From Desulfuromonadales bacterium (GTDB taxonomy: Bacteria > Desulfobacterota > Desulfuromonadia > Desulfuromonadales > Syntrophotaleaceae), in the NCBI GenBank assembly GCA_013619105.1, contig JABXKU010000003.1:1-64000 (forward strand): 64,000 nt of DNA, written 5' to 3'. Each line of letters starts with the position of its first letter. Within the stretch, counting starts at the first letter, position 1. Both the position numbers and the translations under genes were made by a program. Positions 54,058 through 63,734 of the stretch are shown piece after piece. The notes beneath the pieces were generated by a model. It ran no database searches, was not told where the DNA came from, and saw nothing but the letters and a program-made list of their open reading frames with translations.

Positions 54058-55074
54058 ATGAAGGAACAACTCACAGAATTGTTGACGAAGGGACGGGCTG
54101 CACTGTTGGCCGCCGACTCTTTAGAGGGGCTGCAGGAGGCACGGGTCGGTTTACTCGGCAAAAAGGGCTCCATGACCGCTGTCATGAAGGGTATGGGGCG
54201 ACTTTCTGCTGAGGAGCGGCCGATTATCGGGTCACTGGCCAACACGGTCAAGGTCGAACTGGAAGACCTCTTTGAAGGGCGCTCCAAGGCTATTCGCGAA
54301 CAGGAATTGCAGCAGCGACTGAGTAGTGAACGCATCGATGTAACCCTGCCTGGTCGCACTGCTGCTCGAGGTTCCAAGCATCCGATCACTCTGGTCACCG
54401 AAGAGATCACCGAAATCTTCTCCTCCCTCGGCTTCGGTGTCGAAGAAGGACCCGAGGTGGAACAGGATTTTTATAACTTTGAATCCCTGAATATGCCGAA
54501 GGATCATCCTGCCCGCGATATGCAGGATACCTTTTATGTCTCGGATGAGGTTGTTTTGCGTACTCATACCTCACCGGTTCAGATTCGCGCTATGCTTAAG
54601 CAGGCGCCTCCGGTGCGGGTCATTGCCCCGGGCACAGTCTATCGGCGAGATTCCGACCTTACCCATACCCCGATGTTTCATCAAATTGAGGGTTTTCTTG
54701 TGGATCGGGATATCACCTTTGGCGACCTTAAGGGAATTCTGACCACATTTATTACGCAATTCTTTGGCAAGGGCATCGGTGTGCGTTTCCGGCCTTCTTT
54801 CTTCCCCTTTACGGAACCGAGCGCTGAAGTTGATATCCAGTGTGTGATTTGTGGTGGTAGTGGCTGCCGAGTCTGTAAAAAATCTGGTTGGCTGGAAATT
54901 CTCGGCAGCGGCATGATCGATCCGGAAGTCTTTAAGTCGGTCAATTACGATTACCAGAAATACAGTGGGTTTGCTTTTGGTATGGGGATTGAGCGTATTG
55001 CCATGCTTAAGTATGGCGTTAATGATCTTCGGCTGTTTTTTGAAAACGATGTACGCTTTTTGCGACAGTTTTGA
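54058..55074 (+). CDS. pheS: Phenylalanyl-tRNA synthetase alpha subunit
   Basis: The 338-residue class II subunit has an N-terminal coiled coil and the catalytic motifs [12 protein letters not shown] (near 160), [24 protein letters not shown] region (near 200) and [17 protein letters not shown] (near 305). The ATG at 54058 is the normal family start. The frame is open from an ATG at 54004, which would add 18 unusual residues spanning a hairpin; I treat this part as leader. pheT follows after 65 bases. Confidence 0.95.
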   Translation: MKEQLTELLTKGRAALLAADSLEGLQEARVGLLGKKGSMTAVMKGMGRLSAEERPIIGSLANTVKVELEDLFEGRSKAIREQELQQRLSSERIDVTLPGRTAARGSKHPITLVTEEITEIFSSLGFGVEEGPEVEQDFYNFESLNMPKDHPARDMQDTFYVSDEVVLRTHTSPVQIRAMLKQAPPVRVIAPGTVYRRDSDLTHTPMFHQIEGFLVDRDITFGDLKGILTTFITQFFGKGIGVRFRPSFFPFTEPSAEVDIQCVICGGSGCRVCKKSGWLEILGSGMIDPEVFKSVNYDYQKYSGFAFGMGIERIAMLKYGVNDLRLFFENDVRFLRQF

Positions 55075-55139
55075 ATCGTTGAATAATCGTTGTTAAAACA
55101 GTTTGTTGTCTGCTGTAATATGATAAAGGACTTGAAGAA

Positions 55140-57551
55140 ATGATCGTATCCTACAACTGGCTTAAGGAATTTGTCGATTTTGATCTCCCGCCGGAGGAAT
55201 TGTCCCATCGTCTGACCATGGCTGGTTTGGAAGTCGATGCCATGGAATATCTCGGCGCTGGGTTGGACACGGTCATAGTTGCTCGGCTCGAATCGGTAGA
55301 GCGGCATCCTGATGCAGATCGCTTGACCCTGTGTCAGGTCGCTACCGGCAGCGACACTTTGCTGGTGGTCTGTGGAGCCACCAACCACAAGGTTGGTGAT
55401 CTGGTCGCTTTAGCACAGGTGGGCAGCTTGCTTCCCGGAGATTTCAAGATTAAGAAGGGTAAGATTCGTGGCCAGGTCTCCTTGGGTATGCTCTGCTCCG
55501 AAAAAGAACTCGGCTTAGCTGAGGAGGCAGACGGAATTATGATCCTGCCGCCCGGTCTACCGCTGGGACAGCCGGTCTTTGAGGCTCTCGGTCTTAAGGA
55601 TGTACGCTTCGAGCTTGGCCTCACTCCCAATCGTCCCGATTGTTTGAGTATCGTCGGGGTGGCCCGGGAGGTTGCAGCCATTGTCGGGCGGCCCTTGCAA
55701 GTTGCTCATCAAGCGCCGATCGAAGACGGAGCTCCTAGCAGTGAGAGCACCTCCGTTAGTCTCGAAGAAAGAGGGCTCTGTCCCCGTTATGCTGTTCGCC
55801 TAATTCGAGGGGTTATTATTGGCCCTTCGCCGGAGTGGCTAGTTCGTCGCTTGGAGGCTGTGGGCATGCGGTCTGTCAATAATGTGGTCGATGTCACCAA
55901 CCTTATGTTGATGGAGCTTGGTCATCCCTTGCATGCCTTTGATTTCAATCGGCTGCGCGATCAGCGTATTGTGGTTCGGCGGGCCAACGATGGGGCCAGT
56001 TTTACCACCCTTGACGGCCAGCAACGCGTGCTTTGCGCCGATGATCTGGTTATATGTGATGGCCTCGGGCCGGTAGCTCTGGCTGGCATTATGGGCGGTG
56101 AAAATTCCGAAGTCGGTCCTGAAACTACGGATATCTTACTGGAAAGCGCCTATTTTAACCCGGCTACTATCCGCCGTACCAGTAAGCGCCTCGGTATGCA
56201 CACCGAGGCCTCTCATCGCTTTGAGCGCGGGGCTGATGTGGATATGGTGCCGATTGCCCTCGATAAGGCAGCGTCTCTCATTGTCGACGTGGCCGGGGGC
56301 ACCCTCGCTCAGGGCATGATCGATTGTTATCCCGAGTCCTTGCCTGAGCGGCAGTTGACCCTCGATGTGGGTAGGGCTAATAAAGTTTTGGGCCTTAAGC
56401 TCGCCAGTGACGATATTCTTAGCTTGTTGCGTTCCATTGCTCTTGAGGCGCAACCGGCCGAGGATCGGAATGACGGAATTCTTTATGTTAAAATCCCTGC
56501 CTTTCGGCCAGACCTTGAGCGCGAGATCGATCTGATTGAAGAGGTTGCCCGCCTTCATGGCTATGACCAGATACCCGTTACCATGCCGGTCAGTCGCATG
56601 ATCTGTCACCGTCCGGCACCTCAGCAACGTCTGGTCCGACAGCTCCGGGATGCTATGGTGGCCGGGGGCTTTTCAGAAGTTATCAACTATTCCTTTATCG
56701 CTCCTCAATGGGATCGGCTCAATTTGGCACAGGACGATTGTCGGCGCCAGAATGTACGAATTCTCAACCCCCTTACCGAGGATCAATCGGTCATGCGCAC
56801 TAGTCTGGTGCCGAGCATGCTTGAGAGCATCGCTCGTAACCGGGCCTATCGGTCTCTGGACCTGCGCCTGTTCGAATTGCGGCCCGTTTTCCAGCCCCAA
56901 GACGGTGAGGAACTGCCCCGGGAAAGTCTGCGACTTTGTGCGGCTATCTGTGGTCGCCGGGAGCCTCTCGGTTGGGCGCAAGGGGCAGAGGAAGTGGACT
57001 TTTTTGACCTAAAGGGTCAATTGGAGGGTTTGCTCAGTGGCTTCCTACTTGGAGCGGTCCACTGGGATAGTAGTCAAAGTGAAACATTCTATCATCCCGG
57101 AAAATCCTGTATACTGCGTCATTCATCAGGGCTTTTGGGAAGCATAGGGGAAGTTCATCCGCAAGTTCTTGAACATTTCGAGATCGATCAGCCTGTTTAT
57201 CTACTTGACCTCGACTTGAATGCCCTTTTTGGCGCCACGGTTACCGGTCGGAACTTTCAGGCGATTTCTCGTTTCCCAGACGTTTGCCGCGACAGCGCTC
57301 TTCTAGTTGATGATACGGTTAGTGCCGAGCAGGTGTTCGCCGTTATTGATCAGGTTCGAGGGCGTTTTGTTGAAGATTACACTCTGTTTGATGTGTACCG
57401 CGGATCGGGTATCGCCGATGGCAAAAAGAGTCTGGCCATCAGGGTGCGCTACCGCAGTTCTGATAAAACTCTTACTGAAGAAGAGATTACAATCGGTCAT
57501 GAGCGCATCATTAAGGCACTCAAGAAACAGCTCGGAGCTGAAATTCGTTAA
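55140..57551 (+). CDS. pheT: Phenylalanyl-tRNA synthetase beta subunit
   Basis: The 803-residue subunit has the N-terminal EMAP II-like tRNA-binding domain (about 40-150), the B3/B4 editing domain, the B5 DNA-binding-like domain, the catalytically inactive class II core and the C-terminal anticodon-binding FDX-ACB domain. Motifs such as MIVSYNWLKEFVDF at the start and LTPNRPDCLSIVGVARE near 160 are diagnostic. It forms the alpha2-beta2 enzyme with PheS and is followed by ihfA, as in E. coli. Confidence 0.96.
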   Translation: MIVSYNWLKEFVDFDLPPEELSHRLTMAGLEVDAMEYLGAGLDTVIVARLESVERHPDADRLTLCQVATGSDTLLVVCGATNHKVGDLVALAQVGSLLPGDFKIKKGKIRGQVSLGMLCSEKELGLAEEADGIMILPPGLPLGQPVFEALGLKDVRFELGLTPNRPDCLSIVGVAREVAAIVGRPLQVAHQAPIEDGAPSSESTSVSLEERGLCPRYAVRLIRGVIIGPSPEWLVRRLEAVGMRSVNNVVDVTNLMLMELGHPLHAFDFNRLRDQRIVVRRANDGASFTTLDGQQRVLCADDLVICDGLGPVALAGIMGGENSEVGPETTDILLESAYFNPATIRRTSKRLGMHTEASHRFERGADVDMVPIALDKAASLIVDVAGGTLAQGMIDCYPESLPERQLTLDVGRANKVLGLKLASDDILSLLRSIALEAQPAEDRNDGILYVKIPAFRPDLEREIDLIEEVARLHGYDQIPVTMPVSRMICHRPAPQQRLVRQLRDAMVAGGFSEVINYSFIAPQWDRLNLAQDDCRRQNVRILNPLTEDQSVMRTSLVPSMLESIARNRAYRSLDLRLFELRPVFQPQDGEELPRESLRLCAAICGRREPLGWAQGAEEVDFFDLKGQLEGLLSGFLLGAVHWDSSQSETFYHPGKSCILRHSSGLLGSIGEVHPQVLEHFEIDQPVYLLDLDLNALFGATVTGRNFQAISRFPDVCRDSALLVDDTVSAEQVFAVIDQVRGRFVEDYTLFDVYRGSGIADGKKSLAIRVRYRSSDKTLTEEEITIGHERIIKALKKQLGAEIR

Positions 57552-57636
57552 ATTAATCGGTTGATTGCATGGCACTCCTATGATATAAAGTGTTGGATGT
57601 TCGTGGACTTACGTTTATTGGAGGGGGGGCGAATCT

Positions 57637-57918
57637 ATGACCAAGGCGGACCTTGTAGAACGTGTTTATCTGAAGACTGGTTTCTCAAAAAAGGAGTCCG
57701 CACAGATTGTCGAGATGGTTTTCGATCTGATGAAGTCGACCCTGGAAAAAGGCGAGAAGATAAAGCTGGCCGGTTTTGGCAACTTTGTTGTTAAGGACAA
57801 GGCGACGCGAAAGGGGCGGAATCCTCAAACCGGAGATGAAATCGAAATCTGTTCTCGTAAGATTTTGACTTTCAAGCCCAGCCAGGTGCTTAAATCAGTC
57901 ATCAACGGCCAGGGTTGA
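57637..57918 (+). CDS. ihfA: Integration host factor alpha subunit
   Basis: The 93-residue HU/IHF-family protein has MTKADLVERVYLKTGFSKKES at the start (first 20 residues shown) and the DNA-intercalating beta-arm with GRNPQTGDEI near 60, containing the key Pro. Linkage downstream of pheT is conserved with enterobacteria and supports IhfA rather than HU. It bends DNA at specific sites. The ribosome-binding site GGAGGGGG is strong. Confidence 0.9.
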   Translation: MTKADLVERVYLKTGFSKKESAQIVEMVFDLMKSTLEKGEKIKLAGFGNFVVKDKATRKGRNPQTGDEIEICSRKILTFKPSQVLKSVINGQG

Positions 57919-57944
57919 GGGGGTCTTAGTCGTTAAGGCTGATC

Positions 57945-58301
57945 ATGAATACTCTGATTCCCGATAAGCTGTATTTTAAAATCGGCGAAGTTGTCAGCAT
58001 TACAGGCATCAAGGCCCATGTGCTGCGCTATTGGGAAGCGGAGTTCGGAGCAGGTTTTCGCCCTGTAAAGAGTCACGGGCGACAGCGACTCTATCGAAAG
58101 CAGGAGATAGAGCTCATTCTGCAAATGAAGGATTTGCTCTATCGTCAGGGTTATACCATTGCTGGCGCAAAGAAAAAGCTGCGCAGCAAGACCTGTGACC
58201 AGGATCCGGCCAATAAAGCCTCGGAAGCTCAACTGTCTCTTCGTGTGCTGCAGGAATTGCGCAGTGATCTAATTCGGCTGCGCAAGTCCTTGGATTGCTA
58301 A
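57945..58301 (+). CDS. MerR-family transcriptional regulator
   Basis: The 118-residue protein has a MerR-type winged HTH (FKIGEVVSITGIKAHVLRYWE, near 11-31; listed in two blocks FKIGEVVSIT and KAHVLRYWE) with R-x-Y in GRQRLYRKQEI, and a C-terminal coiled coil for dimerisation. There is no obvious metal- or drug-binding domain. Short MerR genes of this kind regularly follow ihfA in Deltaproteobacteria. Target unknown. Confidence 0.88.
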   Translation: MNTLIPDKLYFKIGEVVSITGIKAHVLRYWEAEFGAGFRPVKSHGRQRLYRKQEIELILQMKDLLYRQGYTIAGAKKKLRSKTCDQDPANKASEAQLSLRVLQELRSDLIRLRKSLDC

Positions 58302-58351
58302 ATATCCTTTTGCTTAGTCCTGGCCTGAAAGAATTTCTTTAAGGCCATTAT

Positions 58352-59125
58352 TTGCTGATTCTTGTTACCAACGACGACGGTGTCCATTCACCCGGGCTTG
58401 CCTTGCTTGCTTCCTCTCTGTCGGGGCTCGGGCAGGTTGTCGTCGTTGCCCCCGACCGTGAACGTAGCGCTATCGGCCATGCTCTTACTCTCCATTCCCC
58501 TCTGCGCGCCGAACTCATCAAACCCGATACCTATGCTGTCGATGGCACACCTACGGACTGTGTCAACCTCGGTATTCATGGACTTTTCGAAGCCCGACCC
58601 GATTTGGTTGTTTCCGGGATAAACCGCGGGGCCAACATGGGGGAAGATGTCACCTACTCAGGGACCGTGTCGGCCGCTATGGAAGCGATGTTGATGGGGG
58701 TTCCTTCTTTCGCTATCTCCCTTGATTTGCTCATCGGGGAACGCTCCGATTATGCCGCAGCTGGATGTGTTGCCAAAGATCTGGCTGCGACTATTCTTCG
58801 CAATGGCTTGCCCGACGATACCTTCCTCAACGTCAATGTTCCGGCTGGAACACCTAAAGGAATTAGAATGACCCGACAGGGGAAGCGTCGCTACGAGGAG
58901 ATGATCGTGGAGAAGGTCGACCCGCGGGGAAAGAAATATTACTGGATTGGTGGTGGCCAATGCCATTTTGAACCCATTCCAGGTAGTGATTATCTGGCAC
59001 TGTCGGACGGTTTTGTTTCAGTAACCCCTCTGCACCTAGACTTGACCAACCACCACTCTTTCGACAGCCTCCGGCAATGGCGGACGACTTCGGATGCGGC
59101 CTTTTTTTATACCGAAAACAAGTAA
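58352..59125 (+). CDS. surE: 5'/3'-nucleotidase SurE
   Basis: The 257-residue protein has the N-terminal LVTNDDG metal site (5-11), [14 protein letters not shown] near 34 and [19 protein letters not shown] near 89, all diagnostic for SurE, a divalent-metal phosphatase acting on nucleoside monophosphates in stationary-phase survival. The start is TTG at 58352 with a weak ribosome-binding site (AAGG). pcm follows after 13 bases. Confidence 0.95.
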   Translation: MLILVTNDDGVHSPGLALLASSLSGLGQVVVVAPDRERSAIGHALTLHSPLRAELIKPDTYAVDGTPTDCVNLGIHGLFEARPDLVVSGINRGANMGEDVTYSGTVSAAMEAMLMGVPSFAISLDLLIGERSDYAAAGCVAKDLAATILRNGLPDDTFLNVNVPAGTPKGIRMTRQGKRRYEEMIVEKVDPRGKKYYWIGGGQCHFEPIPGSDYLALSDGFVSVTPLHLDLTNHHSFDSLRQWRTTSDAAFFYTENK

Positions 59126-59138
59126 GGAACAGGGTAAC

Positions 59139-59795
59139 ATGGACTATGCAATAGCCCGCCGCCGGATGGTCGAGAAGCAAGTTTTGGCCCGGGGCATTCA
59201 CGCCCCATTGGTAATCGAAGCCATGAAGCGTGTGCCCCGTCACCGCTTTGTCGAAGAAGCCCTATGGGCCCAGTCTTACGGAGATCATCCTCTGCCCATC
59301 GGTGAGAAGCAAACCATCTCTCAGCCCTATATGGTGGCCCTGATGACTCAGGCCCTGGAACTCAAAGGGGGGGAGAGGATTCTTGAAATTGGCACTGGCT
59401 CCGGGTATCAAACTGCTATCTTGGCTCAGATCGTTTCCCGCGTCTACAGTGTAGAGCGTATTCCAGCTTTGGCGAGGCGCGCCCGAAGGGTGCTTGATGA
59501 TATTGGATGCCGAAACGTCAATATTAAGTTGAGTGACGGAACCATTGGTTGGGAAAATGAAGCGCCTTTCGACGGCATAGTGGTTACCGCCGGTTCCCCG
59601 CAGGTACCACCGCATTATCTTGAACAGCTAACCATTGGTGGTCGCCTAATTATTCCCGTCGGTGGCCGTGGTAGTCAGGTTCTTAAGCGGGTTATTCGTC
59701 ATGGGCGTGAAGATTTTAGAGAAGAAAATCTCCTTGATTGCCGATTTGTGCCGTTGATCGGGAAGGACGGTTGGTCCGAAGGAGAGGGTCGTTAA
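59139..59795 (+). CDS. pcm: Protein-L-isoaspartate O-methyltransferase
   Basis: The 218-residue enzyme repairs isoaspartyl residues with SAM. The SAM-binding motif [11 protein letters not shown] is near 84, and the PCMT signature motifs [16 protein letters not shown] and VPRHRFVE are present. The ATG at 59139 has AAGGAACAGGG upstream. It overlaps the next start by one base (TAATG). Confidence 0.95.
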   Translation: MDYAIARRRMVEKQVLARGIHAPLVIEAMKRVPRHRFVEEALWAQSYGDHPLPIGEKQTISQPYMVALMTQALELKGGERILEIGTGSGYQTAILAQIVSRVYSVERIPALARRARRVLDDIGCRNVNIKLSDGTIGWENEAPFDGIVVTAGSPQVPPHYLEQLTIGGRLIIPVGGRGSQVLKRVIRHGREDFREENLLDCRFVPLIGKDGWSEGEGR

Positions 59796-60388
59796 TGCTT
59801 TTATTGAGACGCCTTTACGACTGGGTTTTGCATTGGGCTCAAACCCCCTATGGGGTGCCGGTTCTGTTTTTATTAGCATTTGCCGAGTCATCTTTCTTCC
59901 CACTGCCGCCGGACATTCTGTTGCTGGCTCTGTGTTTGTCGCTGCCTGCTCGATCTTATCGTTTTGCCTTGTTGACCACCATAGGGTCGGTGGTCGGTGG
60001 CATGGTCGGCTATCTCATTGGTTTTACTTTGTGGGGAGCGACATCTGAGTTTTTTTATCAGTATGTGCCGGGTTTTTCACCGAGTGGCTTTAATAGAATT
60101 CAACAGTTGTTTTCAACCTATGATTTTTGGGTGGTATTTACCGCTGGCTTTACTCCACTGCCTTATAAGATTTTTACCATTGGGGCGGGGGTTTTTGAGA
60201 TAAACTTTCCGTTGTTTGTTTTGACCTCTGCGATCAGTAGGGGTTTGCGGTTTTTCCTTATAGCCTGGCTTATTCATACCTTTGGTGACAAGGTAAAAGA
60301 AGGTATCGATCGATATTTCAATCTATTGACCTTGGCCTTCATGGTCTTGCTTTTGGGAGGGTTTCTCCTTTTTACGGGATTGCGATGA
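59795..60388 (+). CDS. DedA/YqaA-family membrane protein
   Basis: The 197-residue inner-membrane protein of the SNARE-associated/VTT (DedA) superfamily has about five hydrophobic segments, the conserved FAESSFFPLPPDILL motif near 30-45 and the TPLPYKIFTIGAG segment near 125. DedA-type proteins are implicated in lipid carrier recycling. It sits between pcm and nlpD; the start overlaps the pcm stop. Confidence 0.87.
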   Translation: MLLLRRLYDWVLHWAQTPYGVPVLFLLAFAESSFFPLPPDILLLALCLSLPARSYRFALLTTIGSVVGGMVGYLIGFTLWGATSEFFYQYVPGFSPSGFNRIQQLFSTYDFWVVFTAGFTPLPYKIFTIGAGVFEINFPLFVLTSAISRGLRFFLIAWLIHTFGDKVKEGIDRYFNLLTLAFMVLLLGGFLLFTGLR

Positions 60389-60463
60389 TTGCTGCCCTAC
60401 AGTACGGTCGTATTTTAGTCGGGATGGCATCAGAATCCTGCGGCCGGGAGAGGACGCTGAACG

Positions 60464-61246
60464 ATGATTAGATTGTTGCGCTGTGCTCTGTTGATAGCGA
60501 TTTTGGGGCTATGGTTTACGCCTGGCTGTGCCGCACCCAAGGGAGTTTATCACACCGTTAAGCGAGGCCAAACTCTCTATCGTATCGGACAGGTTTACCG
60601 GGTAGATGTGAATCGGGTTGCCCGAATTAATCGATTGACGGATCGTTCCCAACTAGAGGTTGGGCAGCGTCTTTTTATTCCTGGCGCCAGTTCCATTAAA
60701 TTTGTTCCCGCCACAGTGGTTGCCAGAAGCAAAACATCGGTTAAACTACCTACCAGTAAACCAAAAAGAACTACCAATACCAGAACCGTCAGACCCCCTG
60801 TAACAGCTAGATCTCCTAAACCGATGGCTGTTAATACCTCCCGTTCAGCTAGGCGGGGGGGAAACAAGGCGGCCAAAGGAACCTTTATCTGGCCCGTCAG
60901 AGGCTCTGTATTCAAAAAATTTGGGACTAAAGGCAGCCATGCCAACAAAGGGATTGAAGTCGCCGCTCCTGTCGGCAGTGCTATTGTTGCCGCGGCCGCT
61001 GGAAAAGTAACCTATAGTGGTGATGGAATTACGGGGTTTGGTAATCTAATTATCTTAAAACATGACGATTCCTACTTTACGGTTTACGGGTTCAACCAGG
61101 CGAATCTTGTCAAATCCGGCAGTTTTGTAAGCCAGGGGCAGAAAATTGCTCTGGCTGGAAGTCCTCCTACCGGAGGTCAAGCTCGCTTGCACTTTGAGAT
61201 ACGGCGGGGCAAAGAAGCGGTCAATCCCGTGCCATTTTTGCCCTAA
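60464..61246 (+). CDS. nlpD: NlpD-like LysM/M23 lipoprotein, catalytically degenerate
   Basis: The 260-residue protein has a lipoprotein signal (FTPGC, Cys 23), one LysM domain (about 29-75, YHTVKRGQTLYRIGQVYRV), a basic Thr/Ser/Pro/Lys linker and an M23 (LytM) domain (about 140-258). The zinc-ligand positions are altered: NKGIE where active enzymes have H-x-G-x-D, and RLHFEI where HLHFE is usual. This matches NlpD/EnvC, non-enzymatic activators of cell-wall amidases in daughter-cell separation. The position between surE-pcm and rpoS matches E. coli nlpD. Confidence 0.9.
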   Translation: MIRLLRCALLIAILGLWFTPGCAAPKGVYHTVKRGQTLYRIGQVYRVDVNRVARINRLTDRSQLEVGQRLFIPGASSIKFVPATVVARSKTSVKLPTSKPKRTTNTRTVRPPVTARSPKPMAVNTSRSARRGGNKAAKGTFIWPVRGSVFKKFGTKGSHANKGIEVAAPVGSAIVAAAAGKVTYSGDGITGFGNLIILKHDDSYFTVYGFNQANLVKSGSFVSQGQKIALAGSPPTGGQARLHFEIRRGKEAVNPVPFLP

Positions 61247-61292
61247 AAATCGATAACAATTATCCATTCAAGCGTTGGAGGTGTGTGCAGTT

Positions 61293-62297
61293 ATGGCGGA
61301 TCATCAATCCAATTACAGTGAAGATGAAGTAACCAGTGGCAGGAGTCCTGTGGCCGAAGAAGCAGGGGGGGGCCGTAGCGAAGAGTTAGAAAGTGCTGTG
61401 GTGTCCAAAAAGAAGAAAAGCAAGGTTGATAAAGAGGTTTCTTCTTCCGGCGACGATGCTATTAAGCTCTATCTTAAGGAGATCCAAAAGACCAAGCTGT
61501 TGACCGCTGAAGAAGAGCGATCTCTAGCTCGACGCATCGCTTCAGGGGATATGGGCGCACGCGATCATATGATCGAGTCGAACCTGCGTCTCGTCGTAAA
61601 AATAGCCAAGCGTTACATGAATCGAGGGTTGCCTTTTCTCGATTTGATCGAAGAAGGAAATATGGGCCTTATTAAAGCGGTCGAACGCTTTAAGCTGAGC
61701 AAGGAATGTCGTTTTTCCACCTATGCCACCTGGTGGATTCGGCAGTCCATCGAACGGGCACTGGTCAATCAGAGTCGCACGATTCGATTGCCGGTCCATG
61801 TTTCAGATGATATTAATAAATTTATCAAAATCAGCCGGGAATTGGTCCATCGTTTCAATCGCGAACCGCAGGTCGATGAAATCGCGGAAGCTATGGGTGT
61901 TGAGCCGGCCTATATCCGGCGCCTCATGGTCCTGGTAAAAAAGACCTATTCTATAGAACACCCCATGGGCGAGAATCGCGATTACAGCCTCATTGACACC
62001 ATTGAAGACAGCAATGCAGACGATCCCTCGGTGTTTCTTGAAGATATTGATAAGTTTGCTCATATCCAGGAATGGCTGGGGGCTCTTGCTGAAAATGAGA
62101 GAGAGATTTTGATCCTTCGTTTTGGCCTGGAAGATCGGGAGCCACAGACCCTCGATACCATTGGCCAAAAATTCGGAGTTACTCGCGAGAGGATTCGCCA
62201 GATAGAGGCTAAAAGCCTTGACAAACTGCGCAAGATCATGGAAGAAAAAGAAGCTCAAAGTCGGGCTTTCATGGAGCAGGATCTGGCGAACCGCTAG
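61293..62297 (+). CDS. rpoS: RNA polymerase sigma factor RpoS-like
   Basis: The 334-residue group 2 sigma factor has region 1.2/2 ([21 protein letters not shown], shortened here to [10 protein letters not shown] and LLTAEEE), region 2.4 ([18 protein letters not shown]), region 3 and region 4.2 ([19 protein letters not shown]). The acidic/basic N-terminal 60 residues are low complexity. The surE-pcm-nlpD context supports RpoS, the general stress and stationary-phase sigma. The ATG at 61293 is chosen with GGAGGTG 8-10 bases upstream; an in-frame TTG at 61275 overlaps that ribosome-binding site. Confidence 0.94.
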   Translation: MADHQSNYSEDEVTSGRSPVAEEAGGGRSEELESAVVSKKKKSKVDKEVSSSGDDAIKLYLKEIQKTKLLTAEEERSLARRIASGDMGARDHMIESNLRLVVKIAKRYMNRGLPFLDLIEEGNMGLIKAVERFKLSKECRFSTYATWWIRQSIERALVNQSRTIRLPVHVSDDINKFIKISRELVHRFNREPQVDEIAEAMGVEPAYIRRLMVLVKKTYSIEHPMGENRDYSLIDTIEDSNADDPSVFLEDIDKFAHIQEWLGALAENEREILILRFGLEDREPQTLDTIGQKFGVTRERIRQIEAKSLDKLRKIMEEKEAQSRAFMEQDLANR

Positions 62298-62370
62298 CTG
62301 TGGAAAAACGTAAAATTATTTTATTTAATGTTAATAACTGATCAATGTATTGTTGAAGGGAAAGCTGATC

Positions 62371-62886
62371 GTGGATGATTTAAAAAAGGCTATTCGTGAC
62401 ATTCCTGATTTTCCAAAAAAAGGGATTGTATTTAAGGATATAACCACCCTCTTGGCAGACGCCAAGAGCTTTCATCGCATGGTTGATCTGATTGCCCACC
62501 GCTACCTTGATAAAAAAATCGATCAGATTGTTGGGGTCGAAGCACGGGGCTTTATTCTGGGTGCCGCCTTGGCCTATAAGTTGGGTTGCGGCATCACGCT
62601 GGTTCGCAAACCAGGTAAATTACCTTATAAGACCGTTTCCAAAAGCTATGACCTCGAATACGGAACCGATACTCTTGAGATTCATGAAGACGCCTTTCAA
62701 AAAGGCGATCGGGTGGTAGTTGCCGATGATTTGTTGGCCACCGGCGGTACGGTATCGACAGTGGTGTCATTGGTTGAACAAGTCGGTGCCGAGGTAGTGG
62801 AATGCGCCTTTTTAGCTGAATTGGACTTTCTCAAAGGGCGGGAGCGTCTGCCTGAAGGTAAGGTTTATAGTCTGCTACGGTTCTAG
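62371..62886 (+). CDS. apt: Adenine phosphoribosyltransferase
   Basis: The 171-residue purine-salvage enzyme converts adenine and PRPP to AMP. It has the PRPP-binding motif [13 protein letters not shown] near 120 and the [14 protein letters not shown] segment near 57. The GTG at 62371 (with AGGGAAAG upstream) gives the usual N-terminus [17 protein letters not shown]; a TTG at 62350 is the alternative. It follows rpoS by 73 bases. Confidence 0.95.
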   Translation: MDDLKKAIRDIPDFPKKGIVFKDITTLLADAKSFHRMVDLIAHRYLDKKIDQIVGVEARGFILGAALAYKLGCGITLVRKPGKLPYKTVSKSYDLEYGTDTLEIHEDAFQKGDRVVVADDLLATGGTVSTVVSLVEQVGAEVVECAFLAELDFLKGRERLPEGKVYSLLRF

Positions 62887-62941
62887 CGCTGAAAGAAAGG
62901 TCTTGCCAACCCATTTGGCATACGTTATAAGTCTGCCTTTC

Positions 62942-63018
62942 GGCTCCGTAGCTCAGCTGGATAGAGCAACCGCCTCCTAAGCGGTAGGCCATGCGTTCGA
63001 ATCGCATCGGGGCCACCA
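62942..63018 (+). tRNA. tRNA-Arg (anticodon CCT)
   Basis: A complete 77-base cloverleaf: acceptor GGCTCCG/CGGGGCC (one G-U), D-arm GCTC/GAGC, anticodon stem ACCGC/GCGGT with loop CTCCTAA (anticodon CCT), T-arm TGCGT/TCGCA-type with TTCGAAT loop, and encoded CCA. Confidence 0.96.
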
Positions 63019-63026
63019 ATAAAATC

Positions 63027-63059
63027 AACGCCGTAACTCTCTGTAGTTGCGGCGTTTTT
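63027..63059 (+). terminator. Terminator after tRNA-Arg
   Basis: A 12-bp stem (63027-63038 with 63045-63056, one G-U) is followed by T5 (63055-63059). Confidence 0.9.
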
Positions 63060-63734
63060 GTGTGTCTTGGAATGCATGGTTTGTCTCTGTTGCTGGCCGT
63101 GTTCGATGAGATGAGTCTGGCTGATAAAAACCGGCCCTAACACGATGAGTCTATCGAACTTGACGGGCCATAACGAAAAATTGGCTGCTAGATCTTAGCT
63201 TTTTGCGAATTTAAGCGCGAATAGCAGGGCTACTTGGCGAATATTCTTCCCGGGGTGCCTATGAGCGCATGGTAGCTAGTCTCATGGACGTTTTTGGCCT
63301 CAAATGCAGAGCACAGTAGGCCTGAAGTAGAAGACAGAGGTTGATCGGTGGCACGCTTCGAATAAAAAACTCGGTCATGATAGTGCCGATAGGTTAGACA
63401 TCATGCTTGATTTAACTGCAAGCTCCTGCCCCCAGCAGGAGCTTGCTTTGCGTTTATGCGAAGTAATGGGCAGAAGGCAGAATTGAATGATCGCCCATGG
63501 CTTCTACAAGCATTATTTATCCAAAACATATAAAGGCATTACGCTTTAGAATGGCAGAACATTTTTGGCATTGGAGTATGGGTAATGATTTAATTTTGGG
63601 TTGAGTTAATGCATTTTTCGTTGTATTCTCCGCACCAGAATATTTTCATTGTGGGTTCATTTTACGTGTGTGGACTTCTCTTAATTTGATGACGTTATGC
63701 GTTGTCATACGCACCGATTTCAGGAAGGAGACAT
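63060..63734. other. Gene-poor gap with an orphan hairpin
   Basis: About 675 bases without a credible gene on either strand. It contains one strong inverted repeat (listed separately). The last 100 bases are AT-rich and presumably carry the promoter of the secreted-protein gene at 63735. Confidence 0.6.
63418..63446. repeat. Orphan 12-bp perfect hairpin in the gap
   Basis: GCAAGCTCCTGC (63418-63429) pairs perfectly with 63435-63446 over a 5-base loop. It is followed by TTTGCG, not a clean T run, so it is a hairpin of unknown purpose, perhaps the end of a small RNA or of a decayed gene. Confidence 0.65.
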
